Both the position numbers and the translations under genes were made by a program. Of a stretch of 64,000 bases of DNA, positions 34,169 through 42,751 are shown one piece after another (position 1 is the stretch's first letter; each line of letters opens with the position of its first letter). This stretch comes from Halorubrum coriense DSM 10284 (GTDB taxonomy: Archaea > Halobacteriota > Halobacteria > Halobacteriales > Haloferacaceae), in the NCBI RefSeq assembly GCF_000337035.1, contig NZ_AOJL01000037.1:1-64000 (forward strand). Reading direction: 5' to 3'. The notes beneath the pieces are model-generated. The model had not been told where the DNA came from, did not search any database, and saw nothing but the letters and a program-made list of their open reading frames with translations.

Positions 34169-35089
34169 TCAAAAGAGCAAGTACGCGACGCCGTACCCGA
34201 CCGCCGCAACGGTCACTGTCGCCGTTCCGGTAACGATGGTTCCCAGTGCGTCGATCGGTCTCGTAAACGGGTGAGACAGCAGTCCGACGCCGACCGCGCT
34301 CAGCGCGAGGATACTGAACACGAATACGACTGCGTCGTGGAGCGTCGGCGGCGGAATAACGAAGACGGCCCCAGAGTACCCCGTCCCGAGCCCTGCCCGC
34401 GGGTGGACTAACCGACGGATGGAAACGTCGTGCGAGCGAGTGTACGTCCATATTCCCAGCCAGACGGTTCCGATCTCGATGAGGAACGCTCCGAGTAAGT
34501 GCAGCGTGGGATCTGGGTGCAGGGTGATCCGGTGACTCACCAGCATCGCATCGAACGGATAGAAAAACAGCGGCGGGCTGCCGGTGACTAAGTCCCCGAA
34601 CGGATGTGAGAGCAACCCGAGAAACGCGACGGCCAGCACCGCTGGTGCGGGAACGCCGCGTCGTCGGGCGGCCGTCGCGACCACCACGCCGCCGAGAGCG
34701 TACACGACGGTGATCCCCGCGACTGCACTTCCGCCGGTCACACCGGCAACGGCGATCAGCCCCGCAATGACACCCGCGCCGGCTACGTGCCCGATCCGTC
34801 GATCCCCGGCTAAGAACGCCGCGCCGATCGCGAGAACACCTCCGAAGAGGAGCGAGTGGGTCGGGCCTCGATGGATGATGTTCGCTGTGTTCCAGAACGT
34901 GTCCGGGTCGATCGTCTGGACAGACTGAAGGGCTAACGCGACCGGGGCGTACGCGATGTCGATGTCAGGCACGAGCGCGAACAGCCCAGCGAACACGCCG
35001 AACTGGAGCGCTCTGTCCCGGCCGACACCGAGACGTGTCGCGGCCAGCGCTCCGACGGCGAACGCCACGAGACTATGCCCGACGAACAT
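34169..35089 (-). CDS. DUF457/YdjM-type metal-dependent hydrolase-like membrane protein
   Basis: 306 residues, about eight hydrophobic spans. It begins MFVGHSLVAFAVGALAATRL and has LFALVPDIDIAYAP, IIHRGPTHSLLFGG, LLSHPFGDLVT and SHRITLHPDP. The conserved His and Asp positions match YdjM-family proteins with a possible membrane metal site. It is longer than the family member at 2931. Function is not established. AGATATAACT lies about 25-33 bases before the ATG, a clear leaderless promoter. It is the first gene of the lower-GC segment. Confidence 0.85.
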   Translation of the reverse strand: MFVGHSLVAFAVGALAATRLGVGRDRALQFGVFAGLFALVPDIDIAYAPVALALQSVQTIDPDTFWNTANIIHRGPTHSLLFGGVLAIGAAFLAGDRRIGHVAGAGVIAGLIAVAGVTGGSAVAGITVVYALGGVVVATAARRRGVPAPAVLAVAFLGLLSHPFGDLVTGSPPLFFYPFDAMLVSHRITLHPDPTLHLLGAFLIEIGTVWLGIWTYTRSHDVSIRRLVHPRAGLGTGYSGAVFVIPPPTLHDAVVFVFSILALSAVGVGLLSHPFTRPIDALGTIVTGTATVTVAAVGYGVAYLLF

Positions 35090-35812
35090 ACCCGTGGTTT
35101 TGTTTCAAAAGATATAACTATCTCGTGTCGCCCGGCCCACCAATCGGTCTACACGGCGAAGTACCGACCCGAGCAGAACGGGCTAAATGTGGCCTCTCAC
35201 TCAGTGTCCGACGAAGTCGTCTGCGATGTAACGAACCGGCAGTATTAGCTGCTACCGCTCACAGACGAGCGTGCGTCTGAGTTCGCTAACTGTGCTCAGA
35301 TTCACCGACAGGGGTCGTCTCGGGGCGATCGACGACGGGTTTATCTCGTATCCTCGGGACGCGATCGAGCCCGGAAACTCCGGTGCGGCTCCCTCGGCTC
35401 GGGTGAGACCACGCGTTCCGTTGCCGGTGTGACGTCGCGGTGGCGGTGGCCGAGCGCGACGAACTCGCCCGCGCACTGCGGCGGGCCTCCGAGACGGCGA
35501 CTGCCTCGGCCCAACAGGCGTTCCTGAATCGTCTGTCCCCCGCCGAGCGGAGCTGCTTGAGGGCATCTCCGGGGCCGCCACGATCGGTGTACGCCAGTGA
35601 ACGTTCCTCCTCCTCGTCCCCTCCGTGTCGCTCACCCTGTCGCTTCAACGTTCGTCCCACGCAGCCCGGGGCGGCCCTGGTCGGCTCGGCCCCTCTCGGT
35701 GTGAAAAGTAACACGACCGACGACGAGTGAATGTACCAAGAGCCGTTAGCTGACCCGATGGCGATACGAGGGTGCCGAACGCCGGGCCGGGAACGCGACC
35801 TGCCTGCGTTCG
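35090..35812. other. 723-base gap, no confident gene
   Basis: The first 30 bases are the promoter of the DUF457 gene. A plus-strand frame at 35440-35730 has a helical stretch (ERDELARALRRASETATASA) but then loses character, and it could be a decayed gene. The minus-strand frames are extensions of other shadows. I see no family match on either strand. Confidence 0.45.
35108..35118 (-). promoter_or_regulatory. TATA-like box of the DUF457 gene
   Basis: Reads TAGTTATATCT on the minus strand, centred about 24 bases before the ATG at 35089. Typical leaderless spacing. Confidence 0.6.
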
Positions 35813-36502
35813 TCAGCGGTCTGCCGACCTCGACCGGAGCCGATCCCCCAACTGGTCGGAGATGCCGGTCAGGTACGTCGTCCCGAAGACGGCGACGAGT
35901 ATGCCGCCGATACTGTTGTACATGAGGTCCAAGACGGTGTCGTCGAGCCCGTACTGCGTGAGCACTTTGGGGATGCCGAACAGGTCCGCGCCCACGGCGA
36001 TGTAAAACTCGATGAGCTCCCAGATGACGCCGAACGCTAACACGAATATCAGCAGGTACGCGAACATGAACTTCGGTCCCAGATGGATGTGGTCGGTGTG
36101 TTCTTGGACGGCTCGCGTCACCGCGTAGCCCGATGCGACGACTATCGACGAGGACAGCGCGTGGGTCAGGTGGTCCCACCACCACGTCGCACCGTACAGA
36201 CTCTCGAAGTCGAGTCCGGGGAGCGGCACCGTCCCGAGCGCGTGTAGGAACACCGCCATCGTGATCCAAATGACGAGCCACACGTCCATGACGATCCGGT
36301 ATCGACGCTCTAAGAGTGCGGGTAACTGTGTGACGAAGAGCCCGATTGCGGCGTCGAACGCGATCACGACGTTGCCGGAGTACAATCCGAACCCGAGGAT
36401 GGCGACCAACAGGACTTGGAGCACTCTGACGACTCCCACCTGCGTGCGCTGAGAGACGTGTATCCGGGTTCGGATGCTCAGCATGCGGGTCCGGATGCTC
36501 AT
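35813..36502 (-). CDS. DUF2238/YjdF-like membrane protein
   Basis: 229 residues from the ATG at 36502 that overlaps the upstream gene's stop by ATGA. The family block ATWWWDHLTHALSSSIVVAS followed by FGVIWELIEFYIAVGADLFG matches DUF2238 (E. coli YjdF), with its WDHLTH and WELIE motifs. Six hydrophobic spans. The last segment, NSIGGILVAVFGTTYLTGI, is typical. The first codons carry a 21-base tandem duplication (MSIRTRM then LSIRTRI), so the true start could be either Met. Function of the family is unknown. Confidence 0.85.
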   Translation of the reverse strand: MSIRTRMLSIRTRIHVSQRTQVGVVRVLQVLLVAILGFGLYSGNVVIAFDAAIGLFVTQLPALLERRYRIVMDVWLVIWITMAVFLHALGTVPLPGLDFESLYGATWWWDHLTHALSSSIVVASGYAVTRAVQEHTDHIHLGPKFMFAYLLIFVLAFGVIWELIEFYIAVGADLFGIPKVLTQYGLDDTVLDLMYNSIGGILVAVFGTTYLTGISDQLGDRLRSRSADR

Positions 36503-37104
36503 CGCGCACTCACCCCCTCTCCGCCGACGCGTTCGAGGTTGGCCTTGAGCTGCCGCTGGAAGTACAGCCGAAAGACGCCGCCGGCGACGAACGCCGCCAG
36601 TGCCGCGGCGTTGAAGATCATCATCAGCTCCTCGTTGGTTTCGATGAAGGCCGTGTCGAAGTAGTAGGCCGAACCCGCCGCCAGAATCGCCCAGAGGCCC
36701 GCAGTCGCCATCGTGGCGAACACGACGAAGAACACGGCGAAGTTCGGCGTCATCCGCACGGACCCCGTCGATTGGAACGCAACGACCACGAGCATGCCCA
36801 GCGCGGCGATACTGAGACCGGTGACGACATCGGCGAGGAAGTTGACCCCGAGCGCTCCTGTCGAAAGGGGGATCGCACAGACCAGTAACAGCGGCCACGG
36901 AACCGTTCGGGTCCACCGTCTCTCGACGAGCGCCGGGGTGATGGCGACGAACGCCGCGACGGCAGCGAGCGCCATCCGGGCCAGCAAGAGCTCCAGAAAG
37001 GCGGTTATCGCGACGGCGAAGAGAGCGCCGACGAGGGCCCACGCGATTGCCGCGTTGATCCGAGTGTCCTTGAGGAACCACTCTTCAGGTAGTCGTTGAC
37101 TCAT
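36499..37104 (-). CDS. Membrane protein paired with the DUF2238 gene
   Basis: 201 residues from the Met at 37104 (MSQRLPEEWFLKD); the frame reaches 37215 but the extra part has no haloarchaeal character. Six hydrophobic spans. LVERRWTRTVPWPLLLVC parallels the LLERRYRIVMDVWLVIWI stretch of its neighbour. The WDHLTH and WELIE motifs are absent, so it looks like a degenerate or divergent half of the same family. It overlaps the DUF2238 start by four bases, suggesting the two proteins form one complex. Confidence 0.75.
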   Translation of the reverse strand: MSQRLPEEWFLKDTRINAAIAWALVGALFAVAITAFLELLLARMALAAVAAFVAITPALVERRWTRTVPWPLLLVCAIPLSTGALGVNFLADVVTGLSIAALGMLVVVAFQSTGSVRMTPNFAVFFVVFATMATAGLWAILAAGSAYYFDTAFIETNEELMMIFNAAALAAFVAGGVFRLYFQRQLKANLERVGGEGVSAR

Positions 37105-37156
37105 GCTCGGGAGCGCTCCGTGAGACGATCGGTGTGGGCTGCGCCAACCGACGGCT

Positions 37157-37738
37157 TCATACTCGACTCCGCTGGGCGGCGTTTCCGACAACCGAGCTAT
37201 CGCGCTCCTGCCCAAGAAGCACCACCGAGACGCCGGTCACGAGCAAATTGATCCCGAAGAGAACACCGACAGCCCAGACCGCGTCGGTGGGGAATCCGCT
37301 CCAGAGGAAGCCGCCGAGCAGGAGCGAGAGACTCCCGCTAGCGAGCAGCCACACGGCTCCGGGCTGTCCGCGGCTTCGTATCCCCCACGCGACCTCCACG
37401 ACCCCGTCGGCGATGAAAAATCCGACGGCGAGCAGGGTCAACGTCAACAGCCCGAAGAGGGGGTTCGCCAGGAAGATAATTCCGGCGACGCCGTAGACGA
37501 CGGCAAGTGTCACTTGACCGAGTCCGTCTCTGAGCGTCCCCGTAGAGGAGGCGTGTAACACGTGTACAATCGCGCCGGCGACGAGGACGACGCCGAGTAA
37601 CACGGACAGCGAAAGTCCCGTGACGAACGGAAATATCACCGCGAGACCCCCGAGTACTGCGAGGAGGGTTCCGGCCACCGCAGCGGTGCGGCTCCCGGTG
37701 CGGGTCGATTCGTTTTCAACAGTGTTAGTTTCTACCAC
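37157..37738 (-). CDS. HdeD/DUF308-like membrane protein
   Basis: 193 residues from a GTG. Six hydrophobic spans arranged in three hairpins, for example LLAVLGGLAVIFPFVTGLSL and AVVYGVAGIIFLANPLFGLL. The repeating aromatic/Gly pattern F-x-P..G..L..L.G matches the HdeD acid-resistance membrane family. The exact function is not known. A TTTTTATG box lies about 20-27 bases before the GTG. It is divergent from mscS across a gap with a perfect inverted repeat. Confidence 0.85.
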   Translation of the reverse strand: MVETNTVENESTRTGSRTAAVAGTLLAVLGGLAVIFPFVTGLSLSVLLGVVLVAGAIVHVLHASSTGTLRDGLGQVTLAVVYGVAGIIFLANPLFGLLTLTLLAVGFFIADGVVEVAWGIRSRGQPGAVWLLASGSLSLLLGGFLWSGFPTDAVWAVGVLFGINLLVTGVSVVLLGQERDSSVVGNAAQRSRV

Positions 37739-37827
37739 ATTATATACTACGTCAGTCTACATAAAAACGATAGAGACTTTTCAATTCAGTTCATCCGTTG
37801 CTAGAAATTCTTTTGTTTCGTAAGTGG

Positions 37828-37857
37828 CTCGGATCAAACATATTGGACAGATCCGAG
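37828..37857. repeat. Inverted repeat in the HdeD/MscS divergent promoter
   Basis: CTCGGATC (37828-37835) and GATCCGAG (37850-37857) are perfect arms around a 14-base AT-rich spacer, so the half-sites are 22 bases apart (two helical turns). The position between the two divergent promoters suggests a shared operator. Confidence 0.5.
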
Positions 37858-38072
37858 ACACTCCACCGCGAATCGCCACAGGAGGCCCCGGTAATACCGG
37901 TTTCACGTTGCGATAAATTACGGTACCGTCTGCTTACTGGCTGCGATATTACAGGGCGACCGCGCGCCGGTCGCGAGTGGATTCGAAGCCCGTCGACCCC
38001 GGCGGACGCTCCCAGAAGCGGCCGGTCAACGGGCGAATAACAGAGTACGACGAATACCATCGGACCGTAGAG

Positions 38073-38954
38073 ATGGGACTGATACAACAGGGAGTCTCGA
38101 TCGACCTACAGCAGTATATCCCGATGTTCGTGAACGCGATTGCGACGACGCTGCTATTCGTCGTCGTGTTTCTCGTTGCGTACCGACTCGGGCGGTCAGT
38201 CGTCACCGGAGCGGTCGAGAACAGTCTCAAACGTCGGGATTTCGACGAGACGCTCGTCGGGTTCGCCGCGAGTATGACCGCCGTCGTGATGACCGTCTTT
38301 GCGGCCGCACTGGCCGCCGCGATCGCCGGATTCGGGACCGTTCTCGCCGCGTTCGCGACTCTCGGAGGGGCGCTCACGCTCGCGATCGGCTTCGCGGCGC
38401 AGGACCTCATCGCGAACTTCGTCGCCGGCGTGTTCCTCATAAAAGACAAGACGTTCACCGTCGGCGATTGGATAGAGTGGAACGGGGGCGACGGCGTCGT
38501 CCGTGAGATCCATCTGCGGGTGACGAAACTCGACACGCTCGACAATCAACTGATGACGGTGCCGAACAGCGACCTCGCTAACGCGACGGTGACCAACAAC
38601 GTCGCGAACGATCGACGCCGGGTGGCGGTGGGGTTCGGGGTCGAATACGACGAGGATCTCACCCGAGCACGGAACGCCATCGTTGAGGAGGGCGCCAGTA
38701 TCGACGGCGTCCTCGACATCCCCCGACCGACGGCTCCCCTCGCGGAGCTGGGCGACTCGTCGGTCATTCTCTCAGGACGTGTCTGGATCGACCCGTCGGA
38801 AAACAGCTATCCGGCGGTGCGTTCGCAGTTCGCCGAAGCGGTCAAGGACCGCTTCGACGCCGAGGGCATCGACATCCCGTATCCCAACACGGAGCTCTCG
38901 GGCGACCTCGAAGTCACGAACGTCGCTCCTGTGGAGGGGAATACCGGAGACTGA
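38073..38954 (+). CDS. mscS: Mechanosensitive channel of small conductance (MscS family)
   Basis: 293 residues from the Met at 38073; the open frame extends 32 codons upstream. Three hydrophobic segments, the third being the Gly/Ala-rich pore helix (IAGFGTVLAAFATLGGALTL then AIGFAAQDLIANFVAGVFL), are followed by the beta domain with FTVGDWIEWNGGDGVV and VPNSDLANATVTNN. The C-terminal alpha/beta vestibule ends in DIPYPNTELS. It should protect against hypo-osmotic shock. The neighbouring HdeD and DUF2238-like genes suggest an envelope-stress group. Confidence 0.92.
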   Translation: MGLIQQGVSIDLQQYIPMFVNAIATTLLFVVVFLVAYRLGRSVVTGAVENSLKRRDFDETLVGFAASMTAVVMTVFAAALAAAIAGFGTVLAAFATLGGALTLAIGFAAQDLIANFVAGVFLIKDKTFTVGDWIEWNGGDGVVREIHLRVTKLDTLDNQLMTVPNSDLANATVTNNVANDRRRVAVGFGVEYDEDLTRARNAIVEEGASIDGVLDIPRPTAPLAELGDSSVILSGRVWIDPSENSYPAVRSQFAEAVKDRFDAEGIDIPYPNTELSGDLEVTNVAPVEGNTGD

Positions 38955-39316
38955 TCGACCTCCCTTCGGTTCGGAGACTCGGAGCGTGAGCCGTGAGCGG
39001 ACGTCAGCGTCTACAAGTCGCCGCCCGGGAAGCCGGCAACACGCCGGGGACGTCCGGAGGGTTCGGTAGGTGTGAATCCGTCGACCGGGCGGTTCGACTT
39101 CGTCCCACCGTCGGCGTGACACTCGTTCCGGTCTCCGATTCCGCTCGTGATCATCGTGAGTACCGTGGTGTCCGAGCGTAGCGTAACGCGTGCTGCGCGT
39201 CGTACGGCCTCTGTCTCTGGCGCGGTTCAGGTGCCTCAACGGCGTGAAATCGGACTGTACGCCACCGAAATCTCGGTCCCCGACGATTCTTCCCGGCGCG
39301 TCCCCGAGAGGAGGGT
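38955..39316. other. 362-base gap, no gene seen
   Basis: GC content rises back towards the level of the following core region. No frame on either strand has a recognisable domain. A GAGAGGAGG ribosome site just before 39317 belongs to the next gene. Confidence 0.5.
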
Positions 39317-39910
39317 ATGGCAGAGCGCCCTCCGGAAGCGGCCGCCGGCGAGCGAGCGGGCGAGAGGTCGAGCGACGGAGGGCGGCCCTCCGACCGCACC
39401 GCCCACGGACCGGCGGGGAGCGGACGCGGTCTCGTCGCCCGGACGGGGTGGATCCTCGTTCTCACCCTGCTCGCGGTGCCGATGGCGGTCATCCCCGCCG
39501 CCGACCTCACGGTCGTGAGTCTCTGGGGCTTCCTCAACCCGGCCGCGTCGGGGTCGGGGCTCGGCTTCGGCGGGTACCCCGTCTGGGCGTACTTCCTCGA
39601 TCAGTCGCGGCCGTTCGCGGCGCTCCCGGCGTCGATCCGCGCGTGGCCGCTGGCGGTAGGGTTCCACGTCCTCGCAGCGGCCAGCGCCGCGTCGGGCCGG
39701 GTGTTCGGCCGCGAGGACCGCCGCGTCACCGGCGGGCTGCTCGTGCTGGCGGGGACGGCGAGCCTGTGGGTCTCGGTGGGGTTGGCGGCGCGGTTCGGCG
39801 TCGGGACCACGTCGGGACTGCTCACCGTGCTTCCGGTCGGCGCGGTCGCGACCCTCGCCGTCGCGGCCGCCGCGTACGGGCGCGACCTCCGGGCGGTCGT
39901 CGTACAGTGA
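39317..39910 (+). CDS. Haloarchaeal four-span membrane protein
   Basis: 197 residues. A charged N-terminus of about 40 residues is followed by four hydrophobic segments: GWILVLTLLAVPMAVIPAAD, LAVGFHVLAAASAASGRVF, TGGLLVLAGTASLWVSVGLA and GLLTVLPVGAVATLAVAAAA. A loop reads FLNPAASGSGLGFGGYPVWA. It resembles the haloarchaeal family often listed as TIGR04206, of unknown function, but I am not sure. The ATG is preceded by a clear GGAGG site. Confidence 0.7.
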   Translation: MAERPPEAAAGERAGERSSDGGRPSDRTAHGPAGSGRGLVARTGWILVLTLLAVPMAVIPAADLTVVSLWGFLNPAASGSGLGFGGYPVWAYFLDQSRPFAALPASIRAWPLAVGFHVLAAASAASGRVFGREDRRVTGGLLVLAGTASLWVSVGLAARFGVGTTSGLLTVLPVGAVATLAVAAAAYGRDLRAVVVQ

Positions 39911-39961
39911 TCGCTGCCGGTCCGGAATCCCTTTTCGAGGTTTGGTCCGTTCCGTTTGCGC

Positions 39962-40171
39962 GTGTCAACGACTGTGTCGACGCCCGACGCCGACGAGACG
40001 GACGCCTACTGCAGTTCGCTGATCTTCGACCACGACCCGACCTGCGTCCGCGACTGCGAGGAGAACCGTGGCTCACCGGCGTACTCCCGTTACGACGCCC
40101 GCCTCGCGACGCACATCGACGAGCGCGATCTCACCGCGGGGAACGCCCGCGAGTGGTCGCCGGGGGAGTGA
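39962..40171 (+). CDS. Small haloarchaeal protein with conserved-looking cysteines
   Basis: 69 residues from a GTG at 39962. It is acidic and polar, with a CSSLIFDHDPTCVRDC cluster of three Cys followed by SPAYSRYDARLATHIDERDL. The compact Cys pattern suggests a metal or disulfide site. No family recognised. It ends 27 bases before the convergent chorismate synthase gene. Confidence 0.65.
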   Translation: MSTTVSTPDADETDAYCSSLIFDHDPTCVRDCEENRGSPAYSRYDARLATHIDERDLTAGNAREWSPGE

Positions 40172-40198
40172 GGCGACGCGCGGGGCGGCCGTCGTCCG

Positions 40199-41386
40199 CT
40201 ACTCGTCGCGCGGGCTGCTCGGGTGGTACTCGGTGTCGTACTCGCCCGGGTTCCCGTCGACGCGGTCCGGGTTGATCCGGCCGCCGAGCAGCATGAAGTC
40301 GAGGACGGTACAGTACAGCATCGCCTCGACGACGGGGACGGCCCGCGGCGGGAGGACGGGGTCGTGCCGGCCGACGACCTGGACCTCCTTCTCCTCGCCG
40401 GTCTCCCAGTCGGCCGACCGCTGCTTCTTCGGGATCGACGTGGGCGCGTGCCACGTCGCCTCGCCGTAGATCGGCTCGCCGGTGGTGATCCCGCCCTGGA
40501 GCCCGCCGTGGTCGTTGCCGACCGGGACGGGGTCGCCCGCCTCGCTCTCGACGTGGTCGAACGACTCGCCGTCGTCGAACGTCCAGTTCTCGTTGCGGTC
40601 GCTGCCGGCCACGTCGGTCGCGTCCTTCCCCAGCCCGTACTCGACGCCGGTGGTCGCCGGGATCGAGAACATCGCCTGCCCGAGCCGGGCGGGGAAGCTG
40701 TCGAAGCGCGGGGATCCGAGCCCGCGGGGGACGCCGCGGCACTCGAAGTAGATGGAGCCGCCGATGGAGTCGCCGCGCTCCTGGTACTCTTCGATCAGCT
40801 CCTGCATCTTCGCGGCCGCGTCCGGGTCCGCGCAGCGCACGTCGTTCTCCTCGCTGCGGTCGAGGAGCTGTTCGAAGCTCACCGGGTCGGCCTCGACGTC
40901 GCCGATGCGGTTGACGTGGGCTTTGATCTCGACGTCGTGGTCGGAGGCGTCGAGCACCTGCTCCGCGACCGCGCCGGCCGCGACCCAGTTCACCGTCTCG
41001 CGCGCCGAGGAGCGGCCGCCGCCGCCCCAGTTGCGCGTGCCGAACTTCGCGGAGTAGGTGTAGTCGCCGTGGGAGGGGCGCGGGGCCGTGACGTACGGCT
41101 CGTACTTGCCCGAGCGGGCGTCCTTGTTCTGGATCACCATCCCGATCGGGGTGCCCGTGGTGTAGCCGTCCTGAACGCCGGAGTTGACGACGACTTCGTC
41201 GGGCTCGCCCCGCGAGGTGGTGATCATCGACTGGCCCGGCTTGCGCCGGTCGAGCTGCGCCTGGATCGCCTCCTCGTCGAGCTCGACGCCCGCGGGCACG
41301 CCGGAGACGGTGACGCCCATCGCGTCCCCGTGGCTCTCGCCGTAGGTCGTCAGCTGGAAGAGTCGGCCGAACCGATTCCCGTTCAT
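40199..41386 (-). CDS. aroC: Chorismate synthase
   Basis: 395 residues from the Met at 41386. It makes chorismate from 5-enolpyruvylshikimate 3-phosphate with reduced FMN, the last step of the shikimate pathway. The N-terminal signature is FQLTTYGESHGDAMGV, followed by RRKPGQS, TGTPIGMVIQN, RPSHGDYTYSAKFG and the GGGRSSARETVNWVAAGAVA block. SIPATTGVEYG and NDHGGLQGGITTGEPI complete the pattern. A normal archaeal length. It sits alone, without other aro genes in the window. Confidence 0.98.
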   Translation of the reverse strand: MNGNRFGRLFQLTTYGESHGDAMGVTVSGVPAGVELDEEAIQAQLDRRKPGQSMITTSRGEPDEVVVNSGVQDGYTTGTPIGMVIQNKDARSGKYEPYVTAPRPSHGDYTYSAKFGTRNWGGGGRSSARETVNWVAAGAVAEQVLDASDHDVEIKAHVNRIGDVEADPVSFEQLLDRSEENDVRCADPDAAAKMQELIEEYQERGDSIGGSIYFECRGVPRGLGSPRFDSFPARLGQAMFSIPATTGVEYGLGKDATDVAGSDRNENWTFDDGESFDHVESEAGDPVPVGNDHGGLQGGITTGEPIYGEATWHAPTSIPKKQRSADWETGEEKEVQVVGRHDPVLPPRAVPVVEAMLYCTVLDFMLLGGRINPDRVDGNPGEYDTEYHPSSPRDE

Positions 41387-41548
41387 ACCGGTACGTGTGG
41401 CCGGGGGCATATAGGGGTTGCAATCCGCGCAACGGGTGCGGTCCGCCCGGGCGCGACGGAGACGGCGCGCCGGCCGTCGCGGCCACCGCGGTCGCCGGCA
41501 CGGCGCGCGACCGATGGGGGTATGTAACGGGAACGCGTTGGTGGGGGC

Positions 41549-41770
41549 GTGCGCGATCGCCTCACCTCCGACCTCGGCGTGTACGCCCTCTCGGGGTTGT
41601 TCTCGCTCGTCGTCTTCGCCTTCGCCCTCTGGATCCTCTCGCGGACGCTGCCCGGCGGGCTCGCGAGCCGACAGCTCGGTGGGCTCGTCGTCGGCTACCT
41701 GCTGTTCGTCGGCGTCTACACGACCGCGTGGTTCATCTACACGGGGATCGACAGCCGCGAAGAGGTCTGA
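41549..41770 (+). CDS. Small two-span membrane protein
   Basis: 73 residues from a GTG. Two hydrophobic segments (LGVYALSGLFSLVVFAFALW and LGGLVVGYLLFVGVYTTAWF) flank a loop SRTLPGGLASRQ. Ends in IDSREEV. A conserved-looking haloarchaeal small membrane protein with no known role. It precedes the enoyl-CoA hydratase gene by 92 bases on the same strand. Confidence 0.7.
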   Translation: MRDRLTSDLGVYALSGLFSLVVFAFALWILSRTLPGGLASRQLGGLVVGYLLFVGVYTTAWFIYTGIDSREEV

Positions 41771-41862
41771 CCGGCGGGCCGCGGCCGCCGACCGACCCCG
41801 GTTCCGCCCGGGCCGGATCCGCCTGCCGAACCGTTTTCACGCCGCCGCGCGACGGGACGCGT

Positions 41863-42639
41863 ATGAGTCGGGACACCATCGCATTCGACGTCGACGACCG
41901 CGGCGTGGCGACGATCACCGTCGACCGCCCCGAACAGCTCAACGCGCTCACCGCCGAGACGCTCGAAGCCATCGAGGACGCGCTCGGCGAGGCCGCGGAC
42001 CGCGAGGCGCGCGCTCTCGTGATCGCCGGCGCGGGCGACGAGGCGTTCGTCGCCGGCGCGGACATCTCGCACATGGTCGACCTGTCGACGCCCGAGGCGC
42101 AGGCGTACGCCGAACTCGGCCACCGCGTCGCGGACGCGATCGAGACGTTCCCCGCCCCGACGGTCGCCGCCGTCGACGGCTACGCCTTCGGCGGCGGCTG
42201 CGAGCTCGCCCTTGCCTGCGACCTGCGGGTCGCCGCCGAGAGCGCCGTGCTGGGGCAGACGGAGATCGACCTGGGGATCATCCCCGGCTGGGGCGGCACG
42301 CAGCGGCTCCCGGCGCTCGTCGGCGACGAGGTCGCCCGCCGGCTGATCTTCCTCGGCGAGCGGATCGACGCGACCGAGGCCGCCGAGGTCGGCTTCGTCG
42401 GCGAGGTCGTCGCGGACGACGCGTTCGACGACCGGATCGACGAGCTGGCCGGCGAGCTGGCGGCAAAGCCGGCGACCGCGCTGCGCGCGGCGAAGGAGGC
42501 GCTGAACGCGGCCGGCGAGGGGTCGGCGGCGACCGGGCTCGCCTTGGAGCGCCGGGCGTGGGCCGGCCTGTTCGGGACGCACGACCAGCGCGAGGGGATG
42601 GAGGCGTTCGTGGAGAAGCGCGAGCCCGAGTTCGAGTAA
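41863..42639 (+). CDS. Enoyl-CoA hydratase/isomerase family protein
   Basis: 258 residues. The crotonase fold signatures are clear: VDRPEQLNALTAET, the oxyanion-hole AFVAGADISHM, and GYAFGGGCELALACDLRVA. The hydratase Glu pair is in LGQTEIDLGIIPGWGGTQRL. The C-terminal half (ALRAAKEALNAAGE) is normal. It adds water to trans-2-enoyl-CoA in fatty acid or amino-acid-derived acyl-CoA breakdown. No other beta-oxidation genes are adjacent. Confidence 0.95.
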   Translation: MSRDTIAFDVDDRGVATITVDRPEQLNALTAETLEAIEDALGEAADREARALVIAGAGDEAFVAGADISHMVDLSTPEAQAYAELGHRVADAIETFPAPTVAAVDGYAFGGGCELALACDLRVAAESAVLGQTEIDLGIIPGWGGTQRLPALVGDEVARRLIFLGERIDATEAAEVGFVGEVVADDAFDDRIDELAGELAAKPATALRAAKEALNAAGEGSAATGLALERRAWAGLFGTHDQREGMEAFVEKREPEFE

Positions 42640-42751
42640 CCCGACCGCGCCCGTCGGCCCGGTCGCGGTCCTGCGGCTCGGCGGGCCGGTAAGGCAAAGA
42701 GTCGTTTGCGCTACGAGGACGGCTTTATTCTTCGGCCGCGAACGGTCGTCT

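Noticed and set aside
35440-35730. Possible plus-strand gene of 96 codons
   Set aside because: One helical stretch looks protein-like, but the rest is low-complexity Ser/Pro/Arg and no start signal is visible. Kept only as a note in the gap entry.
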